DNA from: Rhizobiales bacterium NRL2
GTDB taxonomy: Bacteria; Pseudomonadota; Alphaproteobacteria; Minwuiales; Minwuiaceae
DNA: 64,000 nt
Direction: 5' to 3'
Assembly (NCBI GenBank): GCA_001664005.1
Contig: CP016093.1
Location: 3,183,001 to 3,247,000 of the forward strand
Shown: in pieces, positions 50,476 through 59,503 of the stretch
How the letters are laid out: every line of letters starts with the position of its first letter
Numbering within the stretch: the first letter of the stretch is position 1
Notes under the pieces: model-generated
The model's input: only the letters and a program-made list of their open reading frames with translations
Told to the model about the DNA's origin: nothing
The model's database searches: none
Program-made: the position numbers and the translations under genes

Positions 50476-51621
50476 TCAACTCCCAAGCAAGGCGCGGGCG
50501 AGAACCACGTTCTGGATCTCGGTCGCGCCGTCGATGTACTGGCTGATCTTCGCCGATGCGAGGTGTCGGGCGGCGGGCTCCTCCAGCCGTAGGCCGTTCG
50601 CGCCCATCACCTGCATGCAGTCCGCAATCCGCTGCAATGCGGCGCGGGTCGCGAATTTCTTGGCGTGGGCCGCCGCCCGGGTGGCGTCCTGGCCTGCGTC
50701 GACCAGCGCCGCGGCGCGGTAGGTCAGCAGCCGGCTCGCCTCCAGGTCCGTCTCGACATCCGCGAGCATCCATTGCACGCCCTGGAAGTCGGCGATCCGC
50801 CGGCCGAACGCCTGGCGTTCCTTCACATAGGACACGGCCCGATCCAGCGAGGCGCGCATCATGCCGACCGACATGCCGCCGACGAAGATACGGGCCGCGT
50901 CGATGCCCGACATGGCCGCGCGGAAGGCCCGCTCCTGCGGCAGCAGGATGTCCGCCTCGGTCAGGCGGACGCCGTCGAAGCGGAATCCGCCTGCGCCGAG
51001 CGCATGACCGCCGGCAAGGTCATAGGGTCCGACCCGGCTGACGCCCGGCCGTCTGGCCTGGACCAGAAAGCACATGACGCCCCGCCAGCCCTGCTCCGGG
51101 TCGGCCTGTGCATAGACCGACAGGACGTCAGCGTGGGCGGCGCTGGATATCCAGGCCTTCTCGCCCTCCAGACGCCAGCCACCGTCATCGGCAACCGCGC
51201 GGCAGGCCACCGCCGTCGCGTCGGAGCCCATGCCGGGTTCGGTCAGGAGGAAGGTGCCGATGCTCCGGCAGGCGAGCATGTCCGGCAGCAGGGCGCGGCG
51301 CTGCGCCTCGCTGCCATTGCGGGCGATATTGCCCATCAGGTTGTCATGGACGATCAGACCGAAGGCGAACGGCATGCAGGCCGCGGCCAGTTCCTCGAAG
51401 ACCCGGCAGGCGCCGGTCAGGCTGAGTCCGTGCCCACCCTCCGATTCCGGCACCAGCAGCCCGGTCAGGCCGGCGTCGGCGGCCCGGCGCTGGGTTTCGG
51501 CGGGGTAGACCCGGTCCTTCTCCCAGCGCGCGGCGTGCGGCGCCACCTCTTCGGCGGCGAAACGGCGCGCCGTTTCGGCGATCGCGGCTTCACGCTCCGT
51601 CAGTTCCGGCTCGAAGGCCAT
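50476..51621 (-). CDS. Acyl-CoA dehydrogenase family protein
   Basis: 381 residues. LLTEPGMGSDA near residue 128 and the YVKERQAFGRRIADFQ helix near 280 are FAD-binding family hallmarks. The C-terminal motif normally YEGTxEIQ reads YIDGATEIQ, so the usual catalytic Glu is Asp364. It may be slow, use another base, or act on an unusual acyl-CoA. GGGGAGGGGAG precedes ATG 51621; the longer frame is not family-like. Followed by the lipoprotein gene. Confidence 0.9.
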   Translation of the reverse strand: MAFEPELTEREAAIAETARRFAAEEVAPHAARWEKDRVYPAETQRRAADAGLTGLLVPESEGGHGLSLTGACRVFEELAAACMPFAFGLIVHDNLMGNIARNGSEAQRRALLPDMLACRSIGTFLLTEPGMGSDATAVACRAVADDGGWRLEGEKAWISSAAHADVLSVYAQADPEQGWRGVMCFLVQARRPGVSRVGPYDLAGGHALGAGGFRFDGVRLTEADILLPQERAFRAAMSGIDAARIFVGGMSVGMMRASLDRAVSYVKERQAFGRRIADFQGVQWMLADVETDLEASRLLTYRAAALVDAGQDATRAAAHAKKFATRAALQRIADCMQVMGANGLRLEEPAARHLASAKISQYIDGATEIQNVVLARALLGS

Positions 51622-51787
51622 GCTCCCCTCCCCTGTCGATGACTCCGCCGAGCATAGCCCCGGCGCCGCCAACGCGAAATCGATCAGCCCGGCGCAGGAG
51701 CGATGACAGCGTGGCGTCAATCCGGTTACAGTTCGGCGTCGGAAACACCGGGGAGGCGTCCGGTCCGCAGCCGCGCGCCCGTTCACC

Positions 51788-52621
51788 ATGCCGAGAACGC
51801 TCAGTTCGGCCCAGGTCGAAGCCTTCGATCGTGACGGATATCTGTTTCCGTTCAAGGCCTTCGCGCCCGAAACGGCTGCATCCTATCGCGCCCGGCTGGA
51901 AGCGTTCGAGGCTGCCGAAGGCGGTCCCATCCGTTCCAACATGCGCCACAAGGTGCATCTGCTCTTCACCTGGGCCAACGAAATCGTGCGTCATCCGCGT
52001 ATCCTCGACGCGGTGGAGGATATCATCGGAGCGAACATCCTCTGCTGGTCGACCAATTTCTTCATCAAGGAGGCGCGCGATCCCGGCTTCGTCTCCTGGC
52101 ATCAGGATTCGACCTACTGGGGGCTGGAACCGCCGGAGGTCGTCACCGCCTGGGTGGCGCTGTCGGACGCGCCCCTCGAAGCCGGCCCGATGAAGTTCCT
52201 GGCCGGGTCGCACCATCTGGACCAGTTCGCCCATCACGACACCTTCCACGAGCACAATCTGCTGAGCCGCGGCCAGGTGATCGACATGGCGATCGAGGAG
52301 GAACGGGCGGTCGATGCGCCGCTCAAGGCGGGCGAGTTCTCGCTCCATCACATCCGGCTGGTGCATGGCTCCCGCCCCAACCGCACCGACGACCGGCGCA
52401 TCGGGCTCGCCATCCGCTACATCCCGCCCCACGTCCGGCCGGTGAAGGCCGCGAACTCGGCCATGCTGGTGCGCGGGGTCGACGCCTGCGGCCATTTCGA
52501 GATGGAGCCGGACCCAGCGAGCGATCTCGATCCGGCCGCGCTGGCCGCCCACGAGGACGCCATGAAACGCCAGCTCGGCGCGCTCTACGAGGGCACAGGC
52601 GTCACCGTCGCCCGGGACTGA
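51788..52621 (+). CDS. Phytanoyl-CoA dioxygenase (PhyH) family protein
   Basis: 277 residues. Fe ligands are visible as WHQDSTYWG (His-x-Asp, near residue 104) and LVHGSRPN near 195; Arg in DRRIGLAIRYI fits 2-oxoglutarate. PhyH proteins hydroxylate acyl-CoAs or other small molecules, including halogenations and ectoine hydroxylation in relatives. ATG 51788 is the only start in keeping with the family. Divergent from the acyl-CoA dehydrogenase (166 bases), so the two might share a pathway. Confidence 0.88.
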   Translation: MPRTLSSAQVEAFDRDGYLFPFKAFAPETAASYRARLEAFEAAEGGPIRSNMRHKVHLLFTWANEIVRHPRILDAVEDIIGANILCWSTNFFIKEARDPGFVSWHQDSTYWGLEPPEVVTAWVALSDAPLEAGPMKFLAGSHHLDQFAHHDTFHEHNLLSRGQVIDMAIEEERAVDAPLKAGEFSLHHIRLVHGSRPNRTDDRRIGLAIRYIPPHVRPVKAANSAMLVRGVDACGHFEMEPDPASDLDPAALAAHEDAMKRQLGALYEGTGVTVARD

Positions 52622-52630
52622 GGTCCGGAG

Positions 52631-53044
52631 TCAGATCGCCATCATGCGGGCGCGGGAGCCACGCTCGATCGCCGCCGCCGGCAGACGGCCGACGCCCAGC
52701 GACTGGCGGATGATCATCAGCACCTGAAGTTCCGGCTGGCTGGCCTGGCCGTCCGCGGCGGCGACGTCGCAGGCCAGAGCGTAGGCGGTCTCGGCCAGGC
52801 GCGGCGGCAGGGCGTCGGCGACATCGCGCATCAGTTCCTCCAGCCCCTCTTCCTTTTCAAGATAGCCGAGGCAGGATTCGGAATCGGCGGAAAGATCGTC
52901 GAGATCGTAACCCCGGAAGACGGGCAGAATGCGGATCATCTCGCTCATCAGGATGATCTCCTGCTCGGCCAGTTCCTTGTCTGCGCACGCGGTCAGCACC
53001 ATGACGTGCACCAGCGCGCTGTGCGGGCTCATTTTCGCGGCCAT
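52631..53044 (-). CDS. TerB-like tellurite-resistance family protein
   Basis: 137 residues, all helical. HSALVHVMVLTACADKELAEQEI near residue 8 and ACDVAAADGQASQPELQVLMII near 90 show the two metal-binding repeats (acidic, D-G-x4-E type) of TerB. Its biochemical role is not established. It is convergent with PhyH by 9 bases and follows the DinG-like helicase by 15 bases on the same strand. Confidence 0.85.
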   Translation of the reverse strand: MAAKMSPHSALVHVMVLTACADKELAEQEIILMSEMIRILPVFRGYDLDDLSADSESCLGYLEKEEGLEELMRDVADALPPRLAETAYALACDVAAADGQASQPELQVLMIIRQSLGVGRLPAAAIERGSRARMMAI

Positions 53045-53059
53045 CGGTTTTTCCTCATT

Positions 53060-55804
53060 TCACGCGGATTTGCCGGACGCCTCGGGGACGCCGAAGAAGG
53101 TTCTAACACCCTCGACGGCTTCGGCAATGCCCACCCGGCGGATTTCGACCTCGGGCGGAAAGGCGTCGCAGAGCCTGCTGGGCAGCATCGGATCCAGCAT
53201 CACGAAGACGCCCCGGTCCCCGGCGCGGCGGAGCAGACGGCCATAGGCCTGCTTCAGGCGGAGCCGCACCAGCATGTCGTCATAGCGCCGGGCGCCGAAG
53301 GCCTTGCGCCGGGCCTTGTGGAGGATGTCCGGCCTGGGCCAGGGCACGCGATCGAAGACGATCAGCCGCAGCGACTCGCCCGGAACATCGACGCCATCGC
53401 GCACCGCGTCGGTTCCCAGCAGGCAGGAATCGGTCTCGGCGCGGAAGATGTCGACCAGCGTCGAGGTGTCCATCGGGTCGACATGCTGCGCATAGAGCGG
53501 CAGGCCGGCATTCTCCAGCGGCTCCAGCAGACGTTCGTGGACATTGCGCAGCCGCCGGATGGCCGTGAACAGTCCGAGCCCCCCGCCACCCGAAGCGAAA
53601 AACAGCTCGCGATAGGCCGCGGCGATCTCGTCGGGCCGGTCGCGGCGCACGTCGCCGACGACGAAGATCCGGGTGTTCTCGCCATAGTCGAACGGCGAAG
53701 GCACGCTGAGACGGACAGCCGGCGCAACCATATGCGCGAGACCGGTCCGGGCCTCGGCGGTGCTCCAGTCGTCCCCGTCGCCCGAACGGTCGCGCAGGCT
53801 GGCCGACGTGATGACCGCCCCGTGGGCCGGCTTCAGCACGGTCTCGGCGAAGGGCTCGGTAGGATCGACGACATGGCGATGAAAGCCGACATCGACCTCC
53901 CGCCCGCCGATGCGCCGCACGGAGAACCAGTCGACGAAGCCTTCCGCCTGCGGTCCGCCCACGCCGCCCAGCATCGACATCCAGGCGCCCAGCACCGCCT
54001 CGCAGCGGTACTCGATGCCGTTGATCGCCGCTTCCAGCCTGACCCGCTCGCCCGTGGGCAACTCGTCGGTCTCCTCGTCCAGCCGGGACGCCAGCGCCGA
54101 CTTGAGCCCGACCAAGGGTTTGCGGATCTCGTCCAGTGCCTGCGCCAGGGCCAGCGCCGCCTCGGGCAGGCCGGGCACGGGGGGATCGGTTTCGCATTCC
54201 AGGCCGTAGGGATTGTCCGGCCCGTCGCTGCGCGCCATCACCTGCTGACGCAGCCGGGTCAGGAACGCCTCCGTCGGACCGGTCGGGTTCTCGCCCTTCA
54301 GCCGCGTCAGCCAGTCGAAGCCTGGCAGGACCCGGGCGGCGTGGGTCACCCGGTCCAGCGCCGCGGTCGCATCGTCGTCGCCCGCGATCAGGTCGGCGAT
54401 GCGGCGGGTCAGGCCCCGCGCCCGGCCGCGCGCGCCATCCTCGGCGCCGCGGATCCAGCGACGGAGTTCGGCAGCCTCCAGGCCCGACAGTTCGGCCGAG
54501 AAGGCGCTGTCGGCGGCGTCGAACAGGTGGTGGCCCTCGTCGAAGACATAGCGCCGGGCCACGCTCTCCTCGGCCCGGAGCTGGACCGCACGGGCCAGCA
54601 CCAGGGCGTGGTTGGCCACGACGATCTCGGCGCGTTCGGATTTCTTTCGCGCCACCTCGATGAAACATTTCCGGTAATGCTCGCAGGCGGAGAATACGCA
54701 CTCCCCGCGCCGGTCGGCGAGGCCGGTGGTGCGTTCGGAGCCGAACAGCAGCGTCAGCCAGGACGGGAAGTCGCCGCCGGCCAGGTCGCCGTCGCGGGTC
54801 GCCTCGATCCAGCGCGCGACCAGGGCGAGCGGCACGATGTCCGCGCGCCGCGCCGCGCCGCCCTGCACCGCCTCCATGAAATTCAGCAGGCAGAGATAGT
54901 TCTCGCGCCCCTTGCGGATCACTGCCCGCTCGGCCTTCAGCTTCGGGTCCGGGTAGAGGCGGTCCAGTTCCTGATCGAGCTGGCGCTGCAGGTTCTTGGT
55001 GTAGGTGGAGATCCAAACCGCGCCGCCATTCTTCTCCGCCCAGACAGAGGCCGGCGCGACATAGCCCAAGGTCTTGCCTGTGCCGGTCCCCGCCTCGGCC
55101 AGCACGATGCGCGGCTCGTCGACATGGTCCCGGGGCCGGAAGGCGTGCGCCGCGCCCTCGGCGTAGCGGCGCTGGGCCTCGCGCTCTTCCGAGCCTGTCC
55201 CCAGCATCGCGCGCAGACGTTCCGCCGCCTCCACCGGTTCGACAGCGGCGGAACCGGGCGGCGGCGGCGGGGCCATGTCCGGGAACTCCGGCACCCGCGT
55301 CCAGGCGTCGAGGCCGCGGAAGCGCGATTTCGCCCCCCCCTCGCCCAGCGCCTTCAGCACCGGCACCGCCCAGGGCCAGCCGCCATCGGCCATGGCCTGG
55401 GCGAGCGAGGCCGCGCGCGTCCGCGCCTCGCCGCCGAGTTGCGGGAGTTCGGCCAGCAGCACCTCGGCGATTTCCGGCAGGCGCGCCGGATCCGGGGGTT
55501 TGCCGGCCGGCGCAAGGCTGACGGCGCGGGCCAGGCCGTCCAGGGTCGGCAGACAGAAGTGTGCAGGTCTGACGAAGGCGAACAGCTCCAGCAGATCGTG
55601 CGCGGCGAAGCGCCGGATACCCAGCCGCCGCGCCACCGTCGGCATACAGACCACCAGCGGCAGGTCGCGCGCGATGCGGCGTCCGGCGACCTCCGCATCG
55701 AGGTCCTCGATCTCGCCGTCGGCGGTCATCAGCACCCCGCCGCGGCCCGCCATGGCAAAGGCGGGGACGTCGGGCAGGGCGATTTCGGGCGCACGCGAAT
55801 CCAT
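53060..55804 (-). CDS. DinG/XPD-like ATP-dependent DNA helicase
   Basis: 914 residues. Walker A AEAGTGTGKTLGY near residue 235, the DEGHH motif near 420 and a Cys set (NYLCLLNF, GECVFSACEHYRKC) that fits the XPD/DinG 4Fe-4S domain are present, then late motifs QAYGRLLRRAGDRGVFVMLD near 870. The first 200 residues form an extra N-terminal region without an exonuclease signature. It unwinds 5'-3' in repair. TerB follows by 15 bases. Confidence 0.88.
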   Translation of the reverse strand: MDSRAPEIALPDVPAFAMAGRGGVLMTADGEIEDLDAEVAGRRIARDLPLVVCMPTVARRLGIRRFAAHDLLELFAFVRPAHFCLPTLDGLARAVSLAPAGKPPDPARLPEIAEVLLAELPQLGGEARTRAASLAQAMADGGWPWAVPVLKALGEGGAKSRFRGLDAWTRVPEFPDMAPPPPPGSAAVEPVEAAERLRAMLGTGSEEREAQRRYAEGAAHAFRPRDHVDEPRIVLAEAGTGTGKTLGYVAPASVWAEKNGGAVWISTYTKNLQRQLDQELDRLYPDPKLKAERAVIRKGRENYLCLLNFMEAVQGGAARRADIVPLALVARWIEATRDGDLAGGDFPSWLTLLFGSERTTGLADRRGECVFSACEHYRKCFIEVARKKSERAEIVVANHALVLARAVQLRAEESVARRYVFDEGHHLFDAADSAFSAELSGLEAAELRRWIRGAEDGARGRARGLTRRIADLIAGDDDATAALDRVTHAARVLPGFDWLTRLKGENPTGPTEAFLTRLRQQVMARSDGPDNPYGLECETDPPVPGLPEAALALAQALDEIRKPLVGLKSALASRLDEETDELPTGERVRLEAAINGIEYRCEAVLGAWMSMLGGVGGPQAEGFVDWFSVRRIGGREVDVGFHRHVVDPTEPFAETVLKPAHGAVITSASLRDRSGDGDDWSTAEARTGLAHMVAPAVRLSVPSPFDYGENTRIFVVGDVRRDRPDEIAAAYRELFFASGGGGLGLFTAIRRLRNVHERLLEPLENAGLPLYAQHVDPMDTSTLVDIFRAETDSCLLGTDAVRDGVDVPGESLRLIVFDRVPWPRPDILHKARRKAFGARRYDDMLVRLRLKQAYGRLLRRAGDRGVFVMLDPMLPSRLCDAFPPEVEIRRVGIAEAVEGVRTFFGVPEASGKSA

Positions 55805-55932
55805 CGCCCGGACTATAGCGATCCCGAAGCCGTTCCGCGCCGCCCGATCCGCTTTCCCTTTGCGTCATCCGGCACAACTGACTAGGGTTCACTTAGAAAA
55901 TTCCGAGCCTCAGGAACTGTGGAGCAGCACCC

Positions 55933-57306
55933 ATGGCCGTTGCCGAAAGCGTCGAGGAAAAGGACGGGGGCCACTACCGCGCCGGCGCGGAAGAGCTGGC
56001 GCACCTGCCCGGCAAGCCGAGCCGGATTCCGCTGAAGGGCACGATCGATTTCATCCGCGATCCGCTGGCCATGACGATGAAGGCGCATGCCGATTACGGC
56101 AACGTCTACAAGTCGCGCACATTCATGCAGTGGTCGGTCTCCATGCTGGGTCCCGACGCGCTGGAACTCGTCCTGATGGACCGGGAGAAGAACTTCTCCT
56201 CCCGCGCGGGCTGGCACCACATGCTCAGCCGCCTGTTCTCCGACGGTCTGATGCTGCGCGACTTCGACGATCACCGGGCGCACCGGCGGATCATGCAGGT
56301 CGCCTTCAAGCCGGCGCCCATGAAGGACTACCTGCTGCGCATGAACGGCGGCATCCGGGAGCGCCTGGACGCCTGGGAGCGCGCGCCGGAGTTCCTTTTC
56401 TACCCGCAGATCAAGCAGCTCACGCTGGACCTTGGCGCCAGCGTCTTCCTCGGCATCGACGCCGGACCCGAGGCGCGGCGGATCAACCAGGCCTTCGTCG
56501 ACGAGGTTGCGGCCTCCATCGCAGTCGTCCGCAAGCCGGTGCCGGGTCTGAAGATGTACAAGGGCGTGAAGGCGCGGCAGTTCCTTTCCGAGCTGTTCGC
56601 GCGGCTGATCGAGGAACGCCGCGGCAGCGAGACCGAAGGCGACGACATGTTCAGCCAGCTCTGCCGCGCCGAGTCCGAAGACGGCCGGATGCTGACCGAT
56701 CAGGAAATCATCGATCACATGAACTTCCTGCTGATGGCGGCCCACGACACGACCACCAGTTCGCTGACGACGATGATCTGGGCGCTGGCGGCGCATCCCG
56801 AATGGCAGGAGCGCATCCGCCGCGAGATCGCGGAGATCGGCGGCGCGGAACTGGGCTATGAGGACGTCTCGCGAATGGACGTGGCCGAGCGCGCCTTCAA
56901 GGAAGCGCTGCGCATGATCCCGCCGGTGCCGTTCATCCCGCGCCGGGTGGTGCGCGAGTTCGAGTTCCAGGGGCAGCGCATCCCCGCCGGCGCGAACGTC
57001 TCGGTGAGCCCGGGCTATGTCCACATGATGCCGGAGCTCTGGACGGACCCGCAGAAGTTCGACCCCGACCGCTTCAGTCCCAACCGCGCCGAGGACAAGA
57101 ACCACAAGTTCGCCTGGGCGCCCTTCGGCGGCGGCGCGCACAAGTGCCTTGGGATGCACTTCGCCTACATGCAGGTGAAGGCCTTCGCCTTCCAGCTGCT
57201 GCAGCGTTTCGAGGTCTCGATCGAGCCCGGCTACGAGCCGAAATGGGCGCGCATCCCGATCCCGAAACCCCTGGACGGTCTGCCGGTGAAGCTGACCCGG
57301 CTGTAG
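55933..57306 (+). CDS. Cytochrome P450
   Basis: 457 residues. I-helix AAHDTTTSSL near 274, the ExxR motif in FKEALR near 320, PERF-like region DPDRFSP, and heme-binding FGGGAHKCLG with Cys405 are complete. The protein is soluble-looking, with no N-terminal anchor. No ferredoxin or reductase gene is close, so redox partners must come from elsewhere. Substrate unknown; fatty acid, terpene and ether substrates are all known in the family. It lies alone between divergent and co-directional genes. Confidence 0.95.
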   Translation: MAVAESVEEKDGGHYRAGAEELAHLPGKPSRIPLKGTIDFIRDPLAMTMKAHADYGNVYKSRTFMQWSVSMLGPDALELVLMDREKNFSSRAGWHHMLSRLFSDGLMLRDFDDHRAHRRIMQVAFKPAPMKDYLLRMNGGIRERLDAWERAPEFLFYPQIKQLTLDLGASVFLGIDAGPEARRINQAFVDEVAASIAVVRKPVPGLKMYKGVKARQFLSELFARLIEERRGSETEGDDMFSQLCRAESEDGRMLTDQEIIDHMNFLLMAAHDTTTSSLTTMIWALAAHPEWQERIRREIAEIGGAELGYEDVSRMDVAERAFKEALRMIPPVPFIPRRVVREFEFQGQRIPAGANVSVSPGYVHMMPELWTDPQKFDPDRFSPNRAEDKNHKFAWAPFGGGAHKCLGMHFAYMQVKAFAFQLLQRFEVSIEPGYEPKWARIPIPKPLDGLPVKLTRL

Positions 57307-57413
57307 GCCGGGCGGCCTCATGGACGGACGCGTCGCGCCCGTTCCATCCTGCCGGGGATTGCTCTAGGCTCGCCCGCCAATCGACCGGACACATCATGTA
57401 GTGGGAGCAGACG

Positions 57414-57944
57414 ATGGCGATCGGTTCCAATGCGGTCCGCATGGGCGCAATGGCGCTGGCGGCCCTGGTCATGCTGGACGCGCCGGAGGCCGGCGCGCAG
57501 AACCAGGCGCAACAGCCCCGGAGCGAAGTCGTCGGCACGCACGGCGACTGGGAGAAGCGCTGCATCGATCTGCAGGCGCAGGGCCGACGCTGCGCCCTGG
57601 TGCAGATGGGCGACAACCCGACGGCCCAGGTCCGCGCCGTGGCGACGCTGACCCGAGGCGGCGAGAACGGGGCCGAGACCGTCGCCCGCTTCGAGGTGCC
57701 GATCGGGGTTCACCTGCCGAGCGGTCTGCGGGTCCATATCGACGGTCAGGATTTCGGCGGCGTGCCGTACCAGTTCTGCCACCCCGACCGCTGCGCCGCG
57801 ATCGCCATCCTGTCGGCTGAGCAGGAAGCCGCACTGAAGGGCGGAAGCACGGCGACGATCACGTTCTTCGCCGATCCGAAGGTGCCGATCGAGGTGCCGA
57901 TCTCGCTGATGGGCGTGACCGCCGGACTCCGTACCCTCGAATAG
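57414..57944 (+). CDS. Invasion-associated locus B (IalB) family protein
   Basis: 176 residues. A signal peptide (about 28 residues to GAQ) precedes GDWEKRCI, CALVQMG, FEVPIGVHLPSGLRVHIDG and PYQFCHPDRCAAI, a set of Cys and Gly positions typical of IalB. In Bartonella the family aids invasion; in free-living alphaproteobacteria the role is undefined. It is about 107 bases after the P450 and convergent with the GNAT gene. Confidence 0.88.
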   Translation: MAIGSNAVRMGAMALAALVMLDAPEAGAQNQAQQPRSEVVGTHGDWEKRCIDLQAQGRRCALVQMGDNPTAQVRAVATLTRGGENGAETVARFEVPIGVHLPSGLRVHIDGQDFGGVPYQFCHPDRCAAIAILSAEQEAALKGGSTATITFFADPKVPIEVPISLMGVTAGLRTLE

Positions 57945-57956
57945 GCCGAACGGGGC

Positions 57957-58469
57957 TCAACCGGCGCTGCGTTGCCGCCGCCGCAGCGCCTGCATGGGCA
58001 TGACCTGCCCGCTTGCCGATCTGCCGGCTGCCGTGAGCGGCTTCATCTGCACCCTGGAATCCGGCTCGCCCTCGATCCAGAGCCCCTGCCCCGATGCGGG
58101 CGTGAAGCCGTATTGCAGATAGAGCTTGGGATCGCCGATCAGCACCACCAGGTCGATGCCCGCATCGGCGACCTTCTGCAGGCTCTGATTGACCAGCGCC
58201 CGCGCCGCGCCGCGCCCGCGATAGGACGGCGCCACAGCCAGCGGTCCCAGCAGCATGGCGTCGACGCCGCCGGCCTGGCAGGGCCAGTACTGGATCGCAC
58301 CGATCATCAGGTCGCCATCCCAGGCGGCCATGCCGAAACGCTTGTCCTCGTCGACGTGATCGCGGAAACGATAGGCGATCTTCTTCTCCCTGTCGGGACC
58401 GAAGGAGACGTCGAGCAGGGCGGGGAGCGCCGCCCGCGCGGCGGCGTTCAACAGGGTGAATTGGAACAT
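57957..58469 (-). CDS. GNAT family N-acetyltransferase
   Basis: 170 residues. The acetyl-CoA loop LAVAPSYRGRGAARALV near residue 82 and the later VVLIGDPKLYLQYGFTPA are typical of GNAT/ArgA-like proteins. ATG 58469 has only a weak ribosome site; the longer open frame lacks family sequence. Convergent with IalB (12 bases). Acceptor unknown. Confidence 0.88.
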   Translation of the reverse strand: MFQFTLLNAAARAALPALLDVSFGPDREKKIAYRFRDHVDEDKRFGMAAWDGDLMIGAIQYWPCQAGGVDAMLLGPLAVAPSYRGRGAARALVNQSLQKVADAGIDLVVLIGDPKLYLQYGFTPASGQGLWIEGEPDSRVQMKPLTAAGRSASGQVMPMQALRRRQRSAG

Positions 58470-58702
58470 GGAGGGACTTTCGGATCGGCTGGTGGGGACG
58501 ATTTCAGGGCATCGCGTCCCGGACGCCTCTGCCGCCCCGGACACGTCAGACCTGTCGTCGTCGTGCGATCCGAACTCTCATCATGGATTCCCAGATAAGC
58601 GATACGGGCCGGTTCCGCAAAGGAAATCGTCCCGCCGTCGTTGATAGCCCGACCCGGGCGGACTAGGTTGCCTGCCCGCAGGGGAGATCAGGGGAGACAT
58701 CG

Positions 58703-59314
58703 ATGTTCTACCGCGCCGACCAGGACCACGGCCTGAAGCACAACCCGTTCAAGGCGCTGGTCGCGCCCCGGCCCATCGGCTGGATTTCCACGCGGGATCG
58801 CAATGGCGGCTTCAACCTGGCGCCCTTCAGCTACTTCAACGCCATCACCGACTACCCGCCGACGGTGGTGTTCGGCTGCAACGGCCCGCATCCGGAAGGC
58901 GACACCAAGGACACCGCCGCCAACGCCCGCGACACCGGCGAGTTCGTGGTCAACATGGCTACCTGGGAACTGCGCGAGCAGATGAACCGAAGCTCCGCCC
59001 ACGTGCCGCGCGATGTCGACGAGTTCAGGGAGGCCGGGCTGACGGCCCTGGAGAGCGAGATGGTGTCCGCCCCCCGCGTCAAGGAGAGCCCGGTCAACCT
59101 CGAATGCCGGTTGGTCCAGGTCATCCAGCTCCGCTCCAGCAATCCGAAGATCACCAATAACATGGTCATCGGCGAGGTCGTCGGCATCCACATCGACGAG
59201 CGCATCATCAAGGACGGCATGATCGACATGCCGACCTACCGCCCGATCGCCCGGCTCGGCTACATGGACTACACCGTGGTCGAAAAGGTCTTCACCATGG
59301 ACCGGCCGGATTAG
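58703..59314 (+). CDS. Flavin reductase family protein
   Basis: 203 residues. ALVAPRPIGWISTRD near residue 18, LAPFSYFNAIT near 40, and RDTGEFVVNMAT near 80 match the split-barrel flavin reductase family, which binds FMN and reduces it or uses it as a bound cofactor. Two GGGGAGA motifs lie just before ATG 58703. Divergent from GNAT by 233 bases. It may supply reduced flavin to one of the monooxygenases in the region. Confidence 0.88.
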   Translation: MFYRADQDHGLKHNPFKALVAPRPIGWISTRDRNGGFNLAPFSYFNAITDYPPTVVFGCNGPHPEGDTKDTAANARDTGEFVVNMATWELREQMNRSSAHVPRDVDEFREAGLTALESEMVSAPRVKESPVNLECRLVQVIQLRSSNPKITNNMVIGEVVGIHIDERIIKDGMIDMPTYRPIARLGYMDYTVVEKVFTMDRPD

Positions 59315-59326
59315 GGGACGTCCCCT
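59313..59326. terminator. Perfect palindrome at the flavin reductase stop
   Basis: AGGGGACGTCCCCT is a 14-base perfect inverted repeat that overlaps the stop codon. It is short for a terminator but is the only inverted repeat at the 3' end; it may act with the downstream repeat. Confidence 0.35.
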
Positions 59327-59334
59327 TCGGGATC

Positions 59335-59465
59335 AATCAGGTCAGAATACTCTGGTGTCATGCCCGCCCCCGTGCGGGCATCCGGGCAGAATATCGACTT
59401 GTGGCGAAGCCGCACCGGACCCCCGCACAAGCTTGCCCCTGACCCCGTTCGGGGGGCGGGGGTAA
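59335..59465. repeat. REP-like intergenic palindromic element
   Basis: Between flavin reductase and soxA (189 gene-less bases) is a REP-like unit: ATGCCCGC (59360-59367) pairs with GCGGGCAT (59374-59381), followed further on by another GC-rich inverted repeat in CCCCGTTCGGGG. The phrase TGTCATGCCCGCCCCC resembles alphaproteobacterial intergenic repeats. Copy number in the genome is unknown from this window. Confidence 0.5.
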
Positions 59466-59503
59466 CGAGTTAGGCAGCGTGAACACAATTTGAAACCGGT
59501 CAG

